Source: Mytilus californianus | Taxonomy: Eukaryota > Mollusca > Bivalvia > Mytilida > Mytilidae | Reading direction: 5' to 3' | Assembly: GCF_021869535.1 (NCBI RefSeq) | Contig: NW_026262593.1 | Location: forward strand, 66,924,322-66,988,321 | Length of the DNA stretch: 64,000 bases | Part shown: in pieces, positions 11,184 through 23,916 of the stretch | How the letters are laid out: each line of letters opens with the position of its first letter | How positions within the stretch are numbered: the stretch's first letter is position 1 | Made by a program: the position numbers and the translations under genes | Notes under the pieces: model-generated | What the model was told of the DNA's origin: nothing | The model's input: only the letters and a program-made list of their open reading frames with translations | Database searches by the model: none

Positions 11184-14100
11184 GCGCTCAGTAATCCTTA
11201 ACCCGGACCAGTGCACTCTGTTCAATACTTAACATTTATTGCCCAGTATATTATCTTTCTTGGGATATATAGGGTATATCCGTTTTTTGAGGATTCAAGG
11301 GTTCAAAACTCGATCATATTGTGCTTGGTCATGTATTTTTTCTTAGGTTAGGTTCAGCCGTTTTCGATATGTTGTCAATCAATATTCCTTAACCCGGATC
11401 TGTACACTTTATTCAGTACTTAACTATTGTTGCCCATTCCATTTGCTTTATTAGGATATATAGGATATACATGTTATTAGGGGATTCAAGGTCTAAAAAC
11501 TCAATCATATCGTGCTTGCTCAGGTATTTTTTCTTAGGTTATGTTCGGCGATTTTCGGTATGTTGTCAGTCAATTTTCCTTAACCCGGATCTGTGCAATT
11601 TATTCAGTGCTTAACTTTTGTTGCCGAATCCATTTGCTGTCTTAGGATATATAGGATATACCTGTTATTAGGGTATTCCAGGGCTAAAAACTAGATCATA
11701 TCATGCTTGTTCATGTATTTTTTATTTGGTAAGTTCGACCGTTTTCGGTATGTTGGTGCTCAGTAATCCTTAACCCGGATCAGTGCACTCTATTCAATAT
11801 TTTACTTTTTTTGCCCAGTATATTAGCTTTCAAGGGATATATACCTGTTTTAAGAGGATTCACGGGTGCAAAACTCGATCATGTCGTGCTTGGTCATATG
11901 TATTTTTTCTTAGGTTTGGTTTGGCCGTTTTCGGTATGTTGTCAATCAATAATCCTTAACCCGGATCTGTGCAATTTATTTAGTACTTATCTTTTGTTTA
12001 TTAGTCCATTTGCTTTTTTAGGATATATAGGATATACCTGTTTTTAGTGGATTCAAGGGCTAAAAACTCGATTATATCGTGCTTGGTGATGTATTTTTTC
12101 TTTGGTAAGTTCGACCGCTTTCGGTATGTTGGTGCTCAGTAATCCATAACCCAGATCAGTGCAATCTGTTCAATACTTAACTTTGGTTGCCCAGTATATT
12201 AGTTTTCTTGGGATATATAGGATATACTTGTTTTTAGAGGATTCATGGGGTTCAAAACTCTATCATATCGTGCTTGGTCATGTATTTTTTCTTAGGTTAT
12301 GTTCGGCCGTTTTCGTTATGTTGTCAATCAATAATTCCTAACCCAGATCTGTGCACTTTATGCAGTACTTAGTTTTTGTTGCCCATTCCATTTGCTTTCT
12401 TATGTTATTCAGGATGTACCTGTTATTAGGGGATTCTAGGACTAAAAACTCGATCATATCGTGATTGGTCATGTATTTTTTCTTTGGTAAGTTTGGTTTT
12501 TTCGGTATGTTGGCGCTCAGTTATCCTTAACCCGGATCAGTGCACTCTGTTCAATAGTTAACTTTTGATGCCCAGTATATTAACTTTCTTGAGATATACA
12601 GGGTATACCTGTTTTTAGAGGATTCAAGGGTTCAAAACTCGATCATGTCGTGCTTGGTCATGTATTTTTTCTTAGGTTATGTTCGGCCGTTTTCGGTATG
12701 TTGTCAATCAATAATTCTTAACCCGGATCTGTGCACTTTAGTCACTACGTAACTTTCGTTGCCCATTCCGTTTGCTTTCTTATTTTATTCAGGATGTACC
12801 TGTTATTAGGGGATTCTAGGGCTAAAAACTCGATCATATCGTGCTTGGTCATGTATTTTTTATTTGGTAAGTTCGACCGTTTTCGGTATGTTGGTACTCA
12901 GTAATCCTTAACCCGGATCAGTGCACTCTATTCAATATTTTACTTTTTTTGCCATGTATATTACCTTTCAAGGGATATATACCTGTTTTAAGAGGATTTA
13001 CGGGTGCAAAACTCGATCATATCGTGCTTAGTCATGTATTTTTTCTTAGGTTAGGTTCGGCCGTTTTCGGTATGTTGTCAATCAATATTCCTTAACCAGG
13101 ATCTGTGCACTTAATCATTACTTAGCTGTTGTTTCTCAGTCCATTTGCTCTCTAAGGATATATAGGATATAACTGTTATTAGTGGATTCAAGGGCTAAAA
13201 ACTCGATTATATCGTGCTTGGTCATGTATTTTCTCTTTGGTAAGTTCGACCGTTTTCGGTATGTTGGTGCTGAGTAATCCTTAACCCAGATCAGTGCACT
13301 CTGTTCAATACTTAACTTTTGTTGCCCAGTATATTAGATTTGTTGGGATATATAGGGTTTACCTGTTTTTAGGGGATTCACGGGTGCAAAACTCGATCAT
13401 GTCGTGCTTGGTCATATGTATTTTTTCTTAGGTTTGGTTTGGCCGTTTTCGGTATGTTGTCAATCAATAATCTTTAACCCGGATCTGTGCACTTTATTTA
13501 GTACTTAACTTTTGTTTATTAGTCCATTTGCTTTTTTAGGATATATAGGATATACCTGTTTTTAGTGGATTCAAGGGCTAAAAACTCGATTATATCGTGC
13601 TTGGTGATGTATTTTTTCTTTGGTAAGTTCGACCGCTTTCGGTATGTTGGTGCTCAGTAATCCATAACCCAGATCAGTGCAATCTGTTCAATACTTAACT
13701 TTGGTTGCCCAGTATATTAGTTTTCTTGGGATATATAGGATATACTTGTTTTTAGAGGATTCATGGGGTTCAAAACTCTATCATATCGTGCTTGGTCATG
13801 TATTTTTTCTTAGGTTATGTTCGGCCGTTTTCGTTATGTTGTCAATCAATAATTCCTAACCCAGATCTGTGCACTTTATGCAGTACTTAGTTTTTGCTGC
13901 CCATTCCATTTGCTTTCTTATGTTATTCAGGATGTACCTGTTATAAGGGTATTCTAGGACTAAAAACTCGATCATATCGTGATTGGTCATGTATTTTTTC
14001 TTTGGTAAGTTTGGTTGTTTTCGGTATGTTGGCGCTCAGTTATCCTTAACCCGGATCAGTGCACTCTGTTCAATAGTTAACTTTTGATGCCCAGTATATT

Positions 14101-16877
14101 AACTTTCTTGAGATATACAGGGTATACCTGTTTTTAGAGGATTCAAGGGTTCAAAACTCGATCATATCGTGCTTGGTCAGATATTTTTTTCGGTATGTTG
14201 TCAATCAATAATTCTTAACCCGGATCTGTGCACTTTAGTCACTACGTAACTTTCGTTGCCCATTCCGTTTGCTTTCTTATTTTATTCAGGATGTACCTGT
14301 TATTAGGGGATTCTAGGGCTAAAAACTCGATCATATCGTGCTTGGTCATGTATTTTTTCTTTGGTAAGTTCGACCGTTTTCGGTATGTTGGCTCTCAGTA
14401 ATCCTCATTCCGGATCAGTGCACTCTATTCAATACTAAAATTTTGTTGCTCAGTATATTAGATGTCTTGAGATATATAGGGTATACCTGTTTTTAGAGGA
14501 TTCAAGGGAGCAAAACTCGATCATATCGTGCTTGGTCAGATATTTTTTTCGGTTAGGTTCGGCCGTTTTCGGTATGTTGTCAATCAATAATCCTTAACCT
14601 GGATCTGTGCACTTTATGCAGTGCTTAACGTTTGTTGCCCAGTCCATTTGCTTTCTTATGATATATAGGATATACCTGTTTTTAGGGGATTCAAGGGCTA
14701 AAAACTCGATCATATCGTGCATGGTCATGTATTTTTTCTTTGGTAAGTTTGGCTGTTTCCGGTATGTTGCCGCTCAGTTATCCTTAACCAGGAATGGTGC
14801 ACTCTTTTCAATACTTAACTTTTGTTGCCAAGTTTATCAGTTTTCTTGGGTTATAAAGAGTTTACCTGTTTTTAGAGGATTCAAGGGTTCAAAACTCGAT
14901 CATGTCGTTCTTTGTCATGTATTTACTCTTATGTTAGGTTCGGCCGTTTTCGGTATGTTGACAATCAAGTATCCTTAACCCTGATCTGTGCACTTTATTC
15001 AGTACTTAACGTTTGTTGCCCAGTCCATTTGCTTTCTTAGGATATATAGGATATACCTGTTATAAGGGGATTCAAGGGCAAAAAACTCAATCTTATCGTG
15101 CTTGGTCATGTATTTTTTCTTTGGTAAGTTTGACCGTTTTCGGTATGTTTGCGCTCAGTTATCATTAACCCGGATCAGTGCACTCTGTTCAGTATTAAAC
15201 GTTTGTTGCCTAGTATATTAGCTTTCTTGGGATATATAGGGTATACCTGTTTTTAGAGAATTCAAGGGTTCAAAACACGATCATATCGTGCTTGGTCATG
15301 TATTTTTTCTTATGTTAGGTTCGGCCGTTTTCGTTATGTTGTCAATCAATAATCCTTAACCCGGATCTGTGCACTTTATTCCGTACTTAACTTCTGCTGC
15401 CCCGTCCATTTGCTTTCTTAGGATGTATTAGGATATACCTGTTATTAAAGGATTCAAGGGCTGAAAACTCGATCACATTGTGCTTGGACATGTATTATTT
15501 CTTTTGGAATTTTGGCCGTTTTCGATATGTTGGCGCTCAGTTCTCCTTAACCCGGACCAGTGCACTCTGTTCAATACTTAACATTTATTGCCCAGTATAT
15601 TATCTTTCTTGGAATATATAGGGTATATCCGTTTTTAGAGGATTCAAGGGTTCAAAACTCGATCATATTGTACTTGGTCATGTATTTTTCTTAGGTTATG
15701 TTCGGCCCTTTTCGGTATACTAGTATTGTCAATCAATAATCCCTAAACCGGATCTGTGCCCTTTATTCAGCACTTACCTTTTGTTGCCTAGTTCATTTGC
15801 TTTCTTAAGATATGTAGGACATACCTGTTATTAGAGGGTTCAAGGGCTAAAAACTCGATCATATCGTGATTGGTCATGTAATTTTTCTTTGGTAAGTTTT
15901 GCCGTTTTCGGTATGTTGGCGCTCAGTTATCCTTAACCCGGATCATTGCACTCTGTTCAATACTTAACTTTTGTGGCCCAGTATATTAGATTTCTTGGGA
16001 TATATAGGATATAACTGTTTTTAGATGATTCAAGGTTTCAAAACTCGATCACATCGTGCTTGGTCATGTTTTTTTTCTTTGGTAAGTTGGCCGTTTTCGG
16101 TATGTTGGCGCTCAGTAATCCTTATTCAGGAACTGTGCACTTTATTCAGTACTTAACTTCTATTGCCTAGTCGATTTGCCTTCTTAGGATATATAGGATA
16201 TACCTGTCATTAGGGGATTCAAGAGCTGTAAACTCGATCATATCGTGCTTGGACATGTAATTTTTCTTTTGGAATTTTGGCGGTTTTCGATATGTTGGCG
16301 CTCGGTTATCCTTAACCCAGATCAGTGCACTCTGTTAAATCCTTTAGTTTTGTTGCCTTGTCCATTTGCTTTCTTCACGTATAGAGGATATGCCTGTTAT
16401 TAGGGTACTAAAGGTCTAAAAACTCGATCATATCGTGCTTGGTCGTGTATTTTTTCTTTGGTAAGTTTTGCCGTTTTCGATATGTTGGTCCTCAGTAATC
16501 CTTAACCCGGATCAGTGCAGTCTGTTCAATACTAAACTTTTTTTGTGGCCCAGTATATTAGATTTCTTGGGATATATAGGGTATACCTGTTTTTAGAGGA
16601 TTCAAGGGTTGAGAATTCGATCATATCGTGCTTGCCCATGTATTTTTTCTTAGGTTAGGTTCGGCCGTTATCGATATGTTGTCAATCAATAATCCTTAAT
16701 CGGGATCTGTACACTTTATTCAGTAGATAACTTCTACTGTCCATTCCATTTGCTTTCTTAGGATATATATAGAGATTATATACCTGTTATTAAGGGATTC
16801 AAGGGCTAAAAACTCGATCATATCGTGCTTGGTCATGTATTTTTTCTTTGGTGAGTTTGACCGTTTTCGGTATGTTG
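11184..16877 (+). repeat. HOR block II (30 monomers, 5694 bp)
   Basis: Order: M1 M2 M3, an M4/M6 hybrid (11756-11941), M7-M11, M4-M9, a short M10 (14032-14200), M11, M12-M24. It differs from the reference HOR in where the short first M4-M11 block was trimmed: here M4 joins M6 within the shared cacgggtgcaaaactcgatc box, whereas in the reference M5 joins M7. Both solutions give 30 monomers. The tail of its short M10 resembles M12 rather than M10. Confidence 0.88.
14032..14200 (+). repeat. Truncated M10 with M12-like tail (169 bp)
   Basis: It begins as M10 but ends gtcagatatttttttcgg as in M12 and then goes directly to tatgttg. Compared with M12, the 20 bp between two tttcgg copies are missing, which suggests slippage or end-joining across that 6-bp direct repeat. 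Confidence 0.85.
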
Positions 16878-17068
16878 GCGCTCAGTAATCCTTAACCCGG
16901 ACCAGTGCACTCTGTTCAATACTTAACATTTATTGCCCAGTATATTAACTTTCTTGAGATATACAGGGTATACCTGTTTTTAGAGGATTCAAGGGTTCAA
17001 AACTCGATCATATCGTGCTTGGTCATGTATTTTTTCTTAGATTATGTTCGGCCGTTTTCGGTATGTTG
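16878..17068 (+). repeat. Hybrid monomer M1/M10
   Basis: Head cccggaccagtgc and aacatttattgccc of M1, then attaactttcttgagat of M10. It skips M2-M9 and joins M24 to M11. It creates a 70-codon open frame at 16905 that is an artefact of the join. Confidence 0.86.
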
Positions 17069-17442
17069 TCAATCAATAATTCTTAACCCGGATCTGTGCA
17101 CTTTAGTCACTACGTAACTTTCGTTGCCCATTCCGTTTGCTTTCTTATTTTATTCAGGATGTACCTGTTATTAGGGGATTCTAGGGCTAAAAACTCGATC
17201 ATATCGTGCTTGGTCATGTATTTTTTATTTGGTAAGTTCGACCGTTTTCGGTATGTTGGTGCTCAGTAATCCTTAACCCGGATCAGTGCACTCTATTCAA
17301 TATTTTACTTTTTTTGCTCAGTATATTAGCTTTCGAGGGATATATACCTGTTTTAAGAGGATTCACGGGTGCAAAACTCGATCATATCGTGCTTAGTCAT
17401 GTATTTTTTCTTAGGTTAGGTTCGGCCGTTTTCGGTATGTTG

Positions 17443-19725
17443 TCAATCAATATTCCTTAACCAGGATCTGTGCACTTAATTCAGTACTTAGCTGTTGTTT
17501 CTCAGTCCATTTGCTCTCTAAGGATATATAGGATATACCTGTTATTAGTGGATTCAAGGGCTAAAAACTCGATTATATCGTGCTTGGTCATGTATCTTCT
17601 CTTTAGTAAGTTCGACCGTTTTCGGTATGTTGGTGCTGAGTAATCCTTAACCCAGATCAGTGCACTCTGTTCAATACTTAACTTTTGTTGCCCAGTATAT
17701 TAGCTTTCTTGGTATATATAGGGTTTACCTGTTTTTAGGGGATTCACGGGTGCAAAACTCGATCATGTCGTGCTTGGTCATATGTATTTTTTCTTAGGTT
17801 TGGTTTGGCCGTTTTCGGTATGTTGTCAATCAATAATCCTTAACCCGGATCTGTGCACTTTATTTAGTACTTAACTTTTGTTTATTAGTCCATTTGCTTT
17901 TTTAGGATATATAGGATATACCTGTTTTTAGTGGATTCAAGGGCTAAAAACTCGATTATATCGTGCTTGTTGATGTATTTTTTCTTTGGTAAGTTCGACC
18001 GCTTTCGGTATGTTGGTGCTCAGTAATCAATAACCCAGATCAGTGCAATCTGTTCAATACTTAACTTTGGTTGCCCGGTATATTAGTTTTCTTGGGATAT
18101 ATAGGATATACTTGTTTTTAGAGGATTCATGGGGTTCAAAACTCTATCATATCGTGCTTTGTCATGTATTTTTTCTTAGGTTATGTTCGGCCGTTTTCGT
18201 TATGTTGTCAATCAATAATTCCTAACCCAGATCTGTGCACTTTATGCAGTACTTAATTTTTGTTGCCCATTCCATTTGCTTTCTTATGTTATTCAGGATG
18301 TACCTGTTATTAGGGGATTCTAGGATAAAAACTCGATCATATCGTGATTGGTCATGTATTTTTTCTTTGGTAAGTTTGGTTGTTTTCGGTATGTTGGCGC
18401 TCAGTTATCCTTAACCCGGATCAGTGCACTCTGTTCAATAGTTAACTTTTGATGCCCAGTATATTAACTTTCTTGAGATATACAAGGTATACCTGTTTTT
18501 AGAGGATTCAAGGGTTCAAAACTCGATCATATCGTGCTTGGTCATGTATTTTTTCTTAGGTTATGTTCGGCCGTTTTCGGTATGTTGTCAATCAATAATT
18601 CTTAACCCGGATCTGTGCACTTTAGTCACTACGTAACTTTCGTTGCCCATTCCATTTGCTTTCTTATGTTATTCAGGATGTACCTGTTATTAGGGGATTC
18701 TAGGACTAAAAACTCGATCATATCGTGATTGGTCATGTATTTTTTCTTTGGTAAGTTTGGTTGTTTTCGGTATGTTGGTGCTGAGTAATCCTTAACCCAG
18801 ATCAGTGCACTCTGTTCAATACTTAACTTTTGTTGCCCAGTATATTAGTTTTCTTGGTATATATAGGGTTTACCTGTTTTTAGGGGATTCACGGGTGCAA
18901 AACTCGATCATGTCGTGCTTGGTCATATGTATTTTTTCTTAGGTTTGGTTTGGCCGTTTTCGGTATGTTGTCAATCAATATTCCTTAACCAGGATCTGTG
19001 CACTCTATTCAATATTTTACTTTTTTTGCCCAGTATATTAGCTTTCAAGGGATATATACCTGTTTTAAGAGGATTCACGGGTGCAAAACTCGATCATATC
19101 GTGCTTAGTCATGTATTTTTTCTTAGGTTAGGTTCGGCCGTTTTCGGTATGTTGTCAATCAATATTCCTTAACCAGGATCTGTGCACTTAATTCAGTACT
19201 TAGCTGTTGTTTCTCACTCCATTTGCTCTCTAAGGATATATAGGATATACCTGTTATTAGTTGATTCAAGGGCTAAAAACTCGATTATATCGTGCTTGGT
19301 CATGTATTTTCTCTTTGGTAAGTTCGACCGTTTTCGGTATGTTGTCAATCAATAATTCTTAACCCGGATCTGTGCACTTTAGTCACTACGTAACTTTCGT
19401 TGCCCATCCCGTTTGCTTTCTTATTTTATTCAGGATGTACCTGTTATTAGGGGATTCTAGGGCTAAAAACTCGATCATATCGTGCTTGGTCATGTATTTT
19501 TTCTTTGGTAAGTTCGACCGTTTTCGGTATGTTGGCTCTCAGTAATCCTCATTCCGGATCAGTGCACTCTATTCAATACTAAAATTTTGTTCCTCAGTAT
19601 ATTAGATGTCTTGAGATATATAGGGTATACCTGTTTTAAGAGGATTCACGGGTGCAAAACTCGATCATATCGTGCTTAGTCATGTATTTTTTCTTAGGTT
19701 AGGTTCGGCCGTTTTCGGTATGTTG
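17443..19725 (+). repeat. 12-mer duplication (2283 bp), copy 1
   Basis: M5 M6 M7 M8 M9 M10 M11/M9 M6 M5/M4 M5 M11 M12/M4. Monomer starts recur at +2283 through 21254. Shared private variants: gtaatcaataaccc in M8, ttctaggataaaaactcg in M9 and gtatcttctcttt in M5. Confidence 0.87.
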
Positions 19726-21505
19726 TCAATCAATATTCCTTAACCAGGATCTGTGCACTTAATTCAGTACTTAGCTGTTGTTTCTCAGTCCATTTGCTCT
19801 CTAAGGATATATAGGATATACCTGTTATTAGTGGATTCAAGGGCTAAAAACTCGATTATATCGTGCTTGGTCATGTATCTTCTCTTTGGTAAGTTCGACC
19901 GTTTTCGGTATGTTGGTGCTGAGTAATCCTTAACCCAGATCAGTGCACTCTGTTCAATACTTAACTTTTGTTGTCCAGTATATTAGTTTTCTTGGTATAT
20001 ATAGGGTTTACCTGTTTTTAGGGGATTCACGGGTGCAAAACTCGATCATGTCGTGCTTGGTCATATGTATTTTTTCTTAGGTTTGGTTTGGCCGTTTTCG
20101 GTATGTTGTCAATCAATAATCCTTAACCCGGATCTGTGCACTTTATTTAGTACTTAACTTTTGTTTATTAGTCCATTTGCTTTTTTAGGATATATAGGAT
20201 ATACCTGTTTTTAGTGGATTTAAGGGCTAAAAACTCGATTATATCGTGCTTGTTGATGTATTTTTTCTTTGGTAAGTTCGACCGCTTTCGGTATGTTGGT
20301 GCTCAGTAATCAATAACCCAGATCAGTGCAATCTGTTCAATACTTAACTTTGGTTGCCCGGTATATTAGTTTTCTTGGGATATATAGGATATACTTGTTT
20401 TTAGAGGATTCATGGGGTTCAAAACTCTATCATATCGTGCTTTGTCATGTATTTTTTCTTAGGTTATGTTCGGCCGTTTTCGTTATGTTGTCAATCAATA
20501 ATTCCTAACCCAGATCTGTGCACTTTATGCAGTACTTAATTTTTGTTGCCCATTCCATTTGCTTTCTTATGTTATTCAGGATGTACCTGTTATTAGGGGA
20601 TTCTAGGATAAAAACTCGATCATATCGTGATTGGTCATGTATTTTTTCTTTCATAAGTTTGGTTGTTTTCGGTATGTTGGCGCTCAGTTATCATTAACCC
20701 GGATCAGTGCACTCTGTTCAATAGTTAACTTTTGATGCCCAGTATATTAACTTTCTTGAGATATACAAGGTATACCTGTTTTTAGAGGATTCAAGGGTTC
20801 AAAACTCGATCTTATCGTGCTTGGTCATGTATTTTTTCTTAGGTTATGTTCGGCCGTTTTCGGTATGTTGTCAATCAATAATTCTTAACCCGGATCTGTG
20901 CACTTTAGTCACTACGTAACTTTCGTTGCCCATTCCATTTGCTTTCTTATGTTATTCAGGATGTACCTGTTATTAGGGGATTCTAGGACTAAAAACTCGA
21001 TCATATCGTGATTGGTCATGTATTTTTTCTTTGGTAAGTTTGGTTGTTTTCGGTATGTTGGTGCTGAGTAATCCTTAACCCAGATCAGTGCACTCTGTTC
21101 AATACTTAACTTTTGTTGCCCAGTATATAAGTTTTCTTGGTATATATAGGGTTTACCTGTTTTTAGGGGATTCACGGGTGCAAAACTCGATCATGTCGTG
21201 CTTGGTCATATGTATTTTTTCTTAGGTTTGGTTTGGCCGTTTTCGGTATGTTGTCAATCAATATTCCTTAACCAGGATCTGTGCACTCTATTCAATATTT
21301 TACTTTTTTTTGCCCAGTATATTAGCTTTCAAGGGATATATACCTGTTTTAAGAGGATTCTCGGGTGCAAAACTCGATCATATCGTGCTTAGTCATGTAT
21401 TTTTTCTTAGGTTAGGTTCGGCCGTTTTCGGTATGTTGTCAATCAATATTCCTTAACCAGGATCTGTGCACTTAATTCAGTACTTAGCTGTTGTTTCTCA
21501 GTCCA
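19726..21505 (+). repeat. 12-mer duplication (2283 bp), copy 2, truncated
   Basis: Repeats the order of 17443-19725 up to the last M5, which changes into M17 near 21505 (cagtccatttgc is common to both). It carries one extra T in the M4-like tract at about 21303. Confidence 0.85.
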
Positions 21506-21630
21506 TTTGCTTTCTTAGGATATATATAGGATATACCTGTTATTAAAGGATTCAAGGGCTGAAAACTCGATCACATCGTGCTTGGACATGTATTATTTCT
21601 TTTGGAATTTTGTCCGTTTTCGATATGTTG
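21439..21630 (+). repeat. Hybrid monomer M5/M17
   Basis: M5 head (cttaattcagtacttagc, tgtttctcagtcc), then M17 (tttcttaggatatatatagg, ttattaaagg, ggacatgtattattt). The join skips M6-M16. Confidence 0.85.
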
Positions 21631-22204
21631 GCGCTCAGTTCTCCTTAACCCGGACCAGTGCACTCTGTTCAATACTTAACATTTATTGCCCAGTATATTA
21701 TCTTCTTGGGATATATAGGGTATATCCGTTTTTAGAGGATTCAAGGGTTCAAAACTCGATCATATTGTACTTGGTCATGTATTTTTCTTAGGTTAGGTTC
21801 GGCCTTTTTCGGTATACTAGTATTGTCAATCAATAATCCCTAAACCGGATCTGTGCCCTTTATTCAGCACTTACCTTTTGTTGCCTAGTTCATTTGCTTT
21901 CTTAAGATATGTAGGACATACCTGTTATTAGAGGGTTCAAGGGCTAAAAACTCGATCATATCGTGATTGGTCATGTAATTTTTCTTTGGTAAGTTTTGCC
22001 GTTTTCGGTATGTTGGCGCTCAGTTATCCTTAACCCGGATCATTGCACTCTGTTCAATACTTAACTTTTGTGGCCCAGTATATTAGATTTCTTGGGATAT
22101 ATAGGATATAACTGTTTTTAGATGATTCAAGGTTTCAAAACTCGATCACATCGTGCTTGGTCATGTATTTTTTCTTTGGTAAGTTGGCCGTTTTCGGTAT
22201 GTTG

Positions 22205-22394
22205 GCGCTCAGTAATCCTTATTCAGGAACTGTGCACTTTATTCAGTACTTAGCTGTTGTTTCTCAGTCCATTTGCTCTCTAAGGATATATAGGATATAC
22301 CTGTTATTTGTGGATTCAAGGGCTAAAAACTCGATTATATCGTGCTTGGTCATGTATTTTCTCTTTGGTAAGTTCGACCGTTTTCGGTATGTTG
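22205..22394 (+). repeat. Hybrid monomer M21/M5
   Basis: M21 head (ccttattcaggaactg) through ctttattcagtactt, then M5 from tagctgttgtttctcag onward. It joins the M18-M21 end of one HOR back to the M5/M6 region of another. Confidence 0.85.
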
Positions 22395-22777
22395 GTGCTG
22401 AGTAACCCTTAACCCAGATCAGTGCACTCTGTTCAATACTTTACTTTTGTTGCCCAGTATATTAGCTTTCTTGGTATATATAGGGTTTACCTGTTTTTAG
22501 GGGATTCACGGGTGCAAAACTCGATCATGTCGTGCTTGGTCATATGTATTTTTTCTTAGGTTTGGTTTGGCCGTTTTCGGTATGTTGTCAATCAATAATC
22601 CTTAACCCGGATCTGTGCACTTTATTTAGTACTTAACTTTTGTTTATTAGTCCATTTGCTTATTTAGGATATATAGGATATACCTGTTTTTAGTGGATTC
22701 AAGGGCTAAAAACTCGATTATATCGTGCTTGGTGATGTATTTTTTCTTTGGTAAGTTCGACTGCTTTCGGTATGTTG

Positions 22778-23916
22778 GTGCTCAGTAATCCATAACCCAG
22801 ATCAGTGCAATCTGTTCAATACTTAACTTTGGTTGCCCAGTATATTAGTTTTCTTGGGGTATATAGGATATACTTGTTTTTAGAGGATTCATGGGGTTCA
22901 GAACTCTATCATATCGTGCTTGGTCATGTATTTTTTCTTAGGTTATGTTCGGCCGTTTTCGTTATGTTGTCAATCAATAATTCCTAACCCAGATCTGTGC
23001 ACTTTATGCAGTACTTAATTTTTGTTGCCCATTCCATTTGCTTTCTTATGTTATTCAGGATGTACCTGTTATTAGGGGATTCTAGGACTAAAAACTCGAT
23101 CATATCGTGATTGGTCATGTATTTTTTCTTTGGTAAGTTCGACCGTTTTCGGTATGTTGGTGCTCAGTAATCCTTAACCCGGATCAGTGCACTCTATTCA
23201 ATATTTTACTTTTTTTGCCCAGTATATTAGCTTTCAAGGGATATATACCTGTTTTAAGAGGATTCACGGGTGCAAAACTCGATCATATCGTGCTTAGTCA
23301 TGTATTTTTTCTTAGGTTAGGTTCGGCCGTTTTCGGTATGTTGTCAAGCAATATTCCTTAACCAGGATCTGTGCACTTAATTCAGTACTTAGCTGTTGTT
23401 TCTCAGTCCATTTGCTCTCTAAGGATATATAGGATATACCTGTTATTAGTGGATTCAAGGGCTAAAAACTCGATTATATCGTGCTTGGTCATGTATTTTC
23501 TCTTTGGTAAGTTCGACCGTTTTCGGTATGTTGGTGCTGAGTAATCCTTAACCCAGATCAGTGCACTCTGTTCAATACTTAACTTTTGTTGCCCAGTATA
23601 TTAGCTTTCTTGGTATATATAGGGTTTACCTGTTTTTAGGGGATTCACGGGTGCAAAACTCGATCATGTCGTGCTTGGTCATATGTATTTTTTCTTAGGT
23701 TTGGTTTGGCCGTTTTCGGTATGTTGTCAATCAATAATCCTTAACCCGGATCTGTGCACTTTATTTAGTACTTAACTTTTGTTTATTAGTCCATTTGCTT
23801 TTTTAGGATATATAGGATATACCTGTTTTTAGTGGATTCAAGGGCTAAAAACTCGATTATATCGTGCTTGGTGATGTATTTTTTCTTTGGTAAGTTCGAC
23901 TGCTTTCGGTATGTTG
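22778..23916 (+). repeat. 6-mer variant M8-M9-M4-M5-M6-M7 (1139 bp), left copy
   Basis: M9 is followed by M4 instead of M10. Private variants include cttggggtatatagg and gttcagaactc in M8 and tcaagcaatattcc in M5. The same order and variants recur at 54609. Confidence 0.87.

Noticed and set aside
12704..12893. Possible CENP-B box in M11 (tttcgttgcccattccg)
   Set aside because: It has TTCG but lacks the required central A and the CGGG end of the mammalian box consensus. No other monomer has a better match.
20912..21175. 87-codon open frame on the minus strand
   Set aside because: It spans ordinary M11/M9 and M6 monomers and exists only because a base change in this copy (cagtatataagttttc at about 21121) removed a stop. 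Its equivalent at about 18629-18892 is closed.
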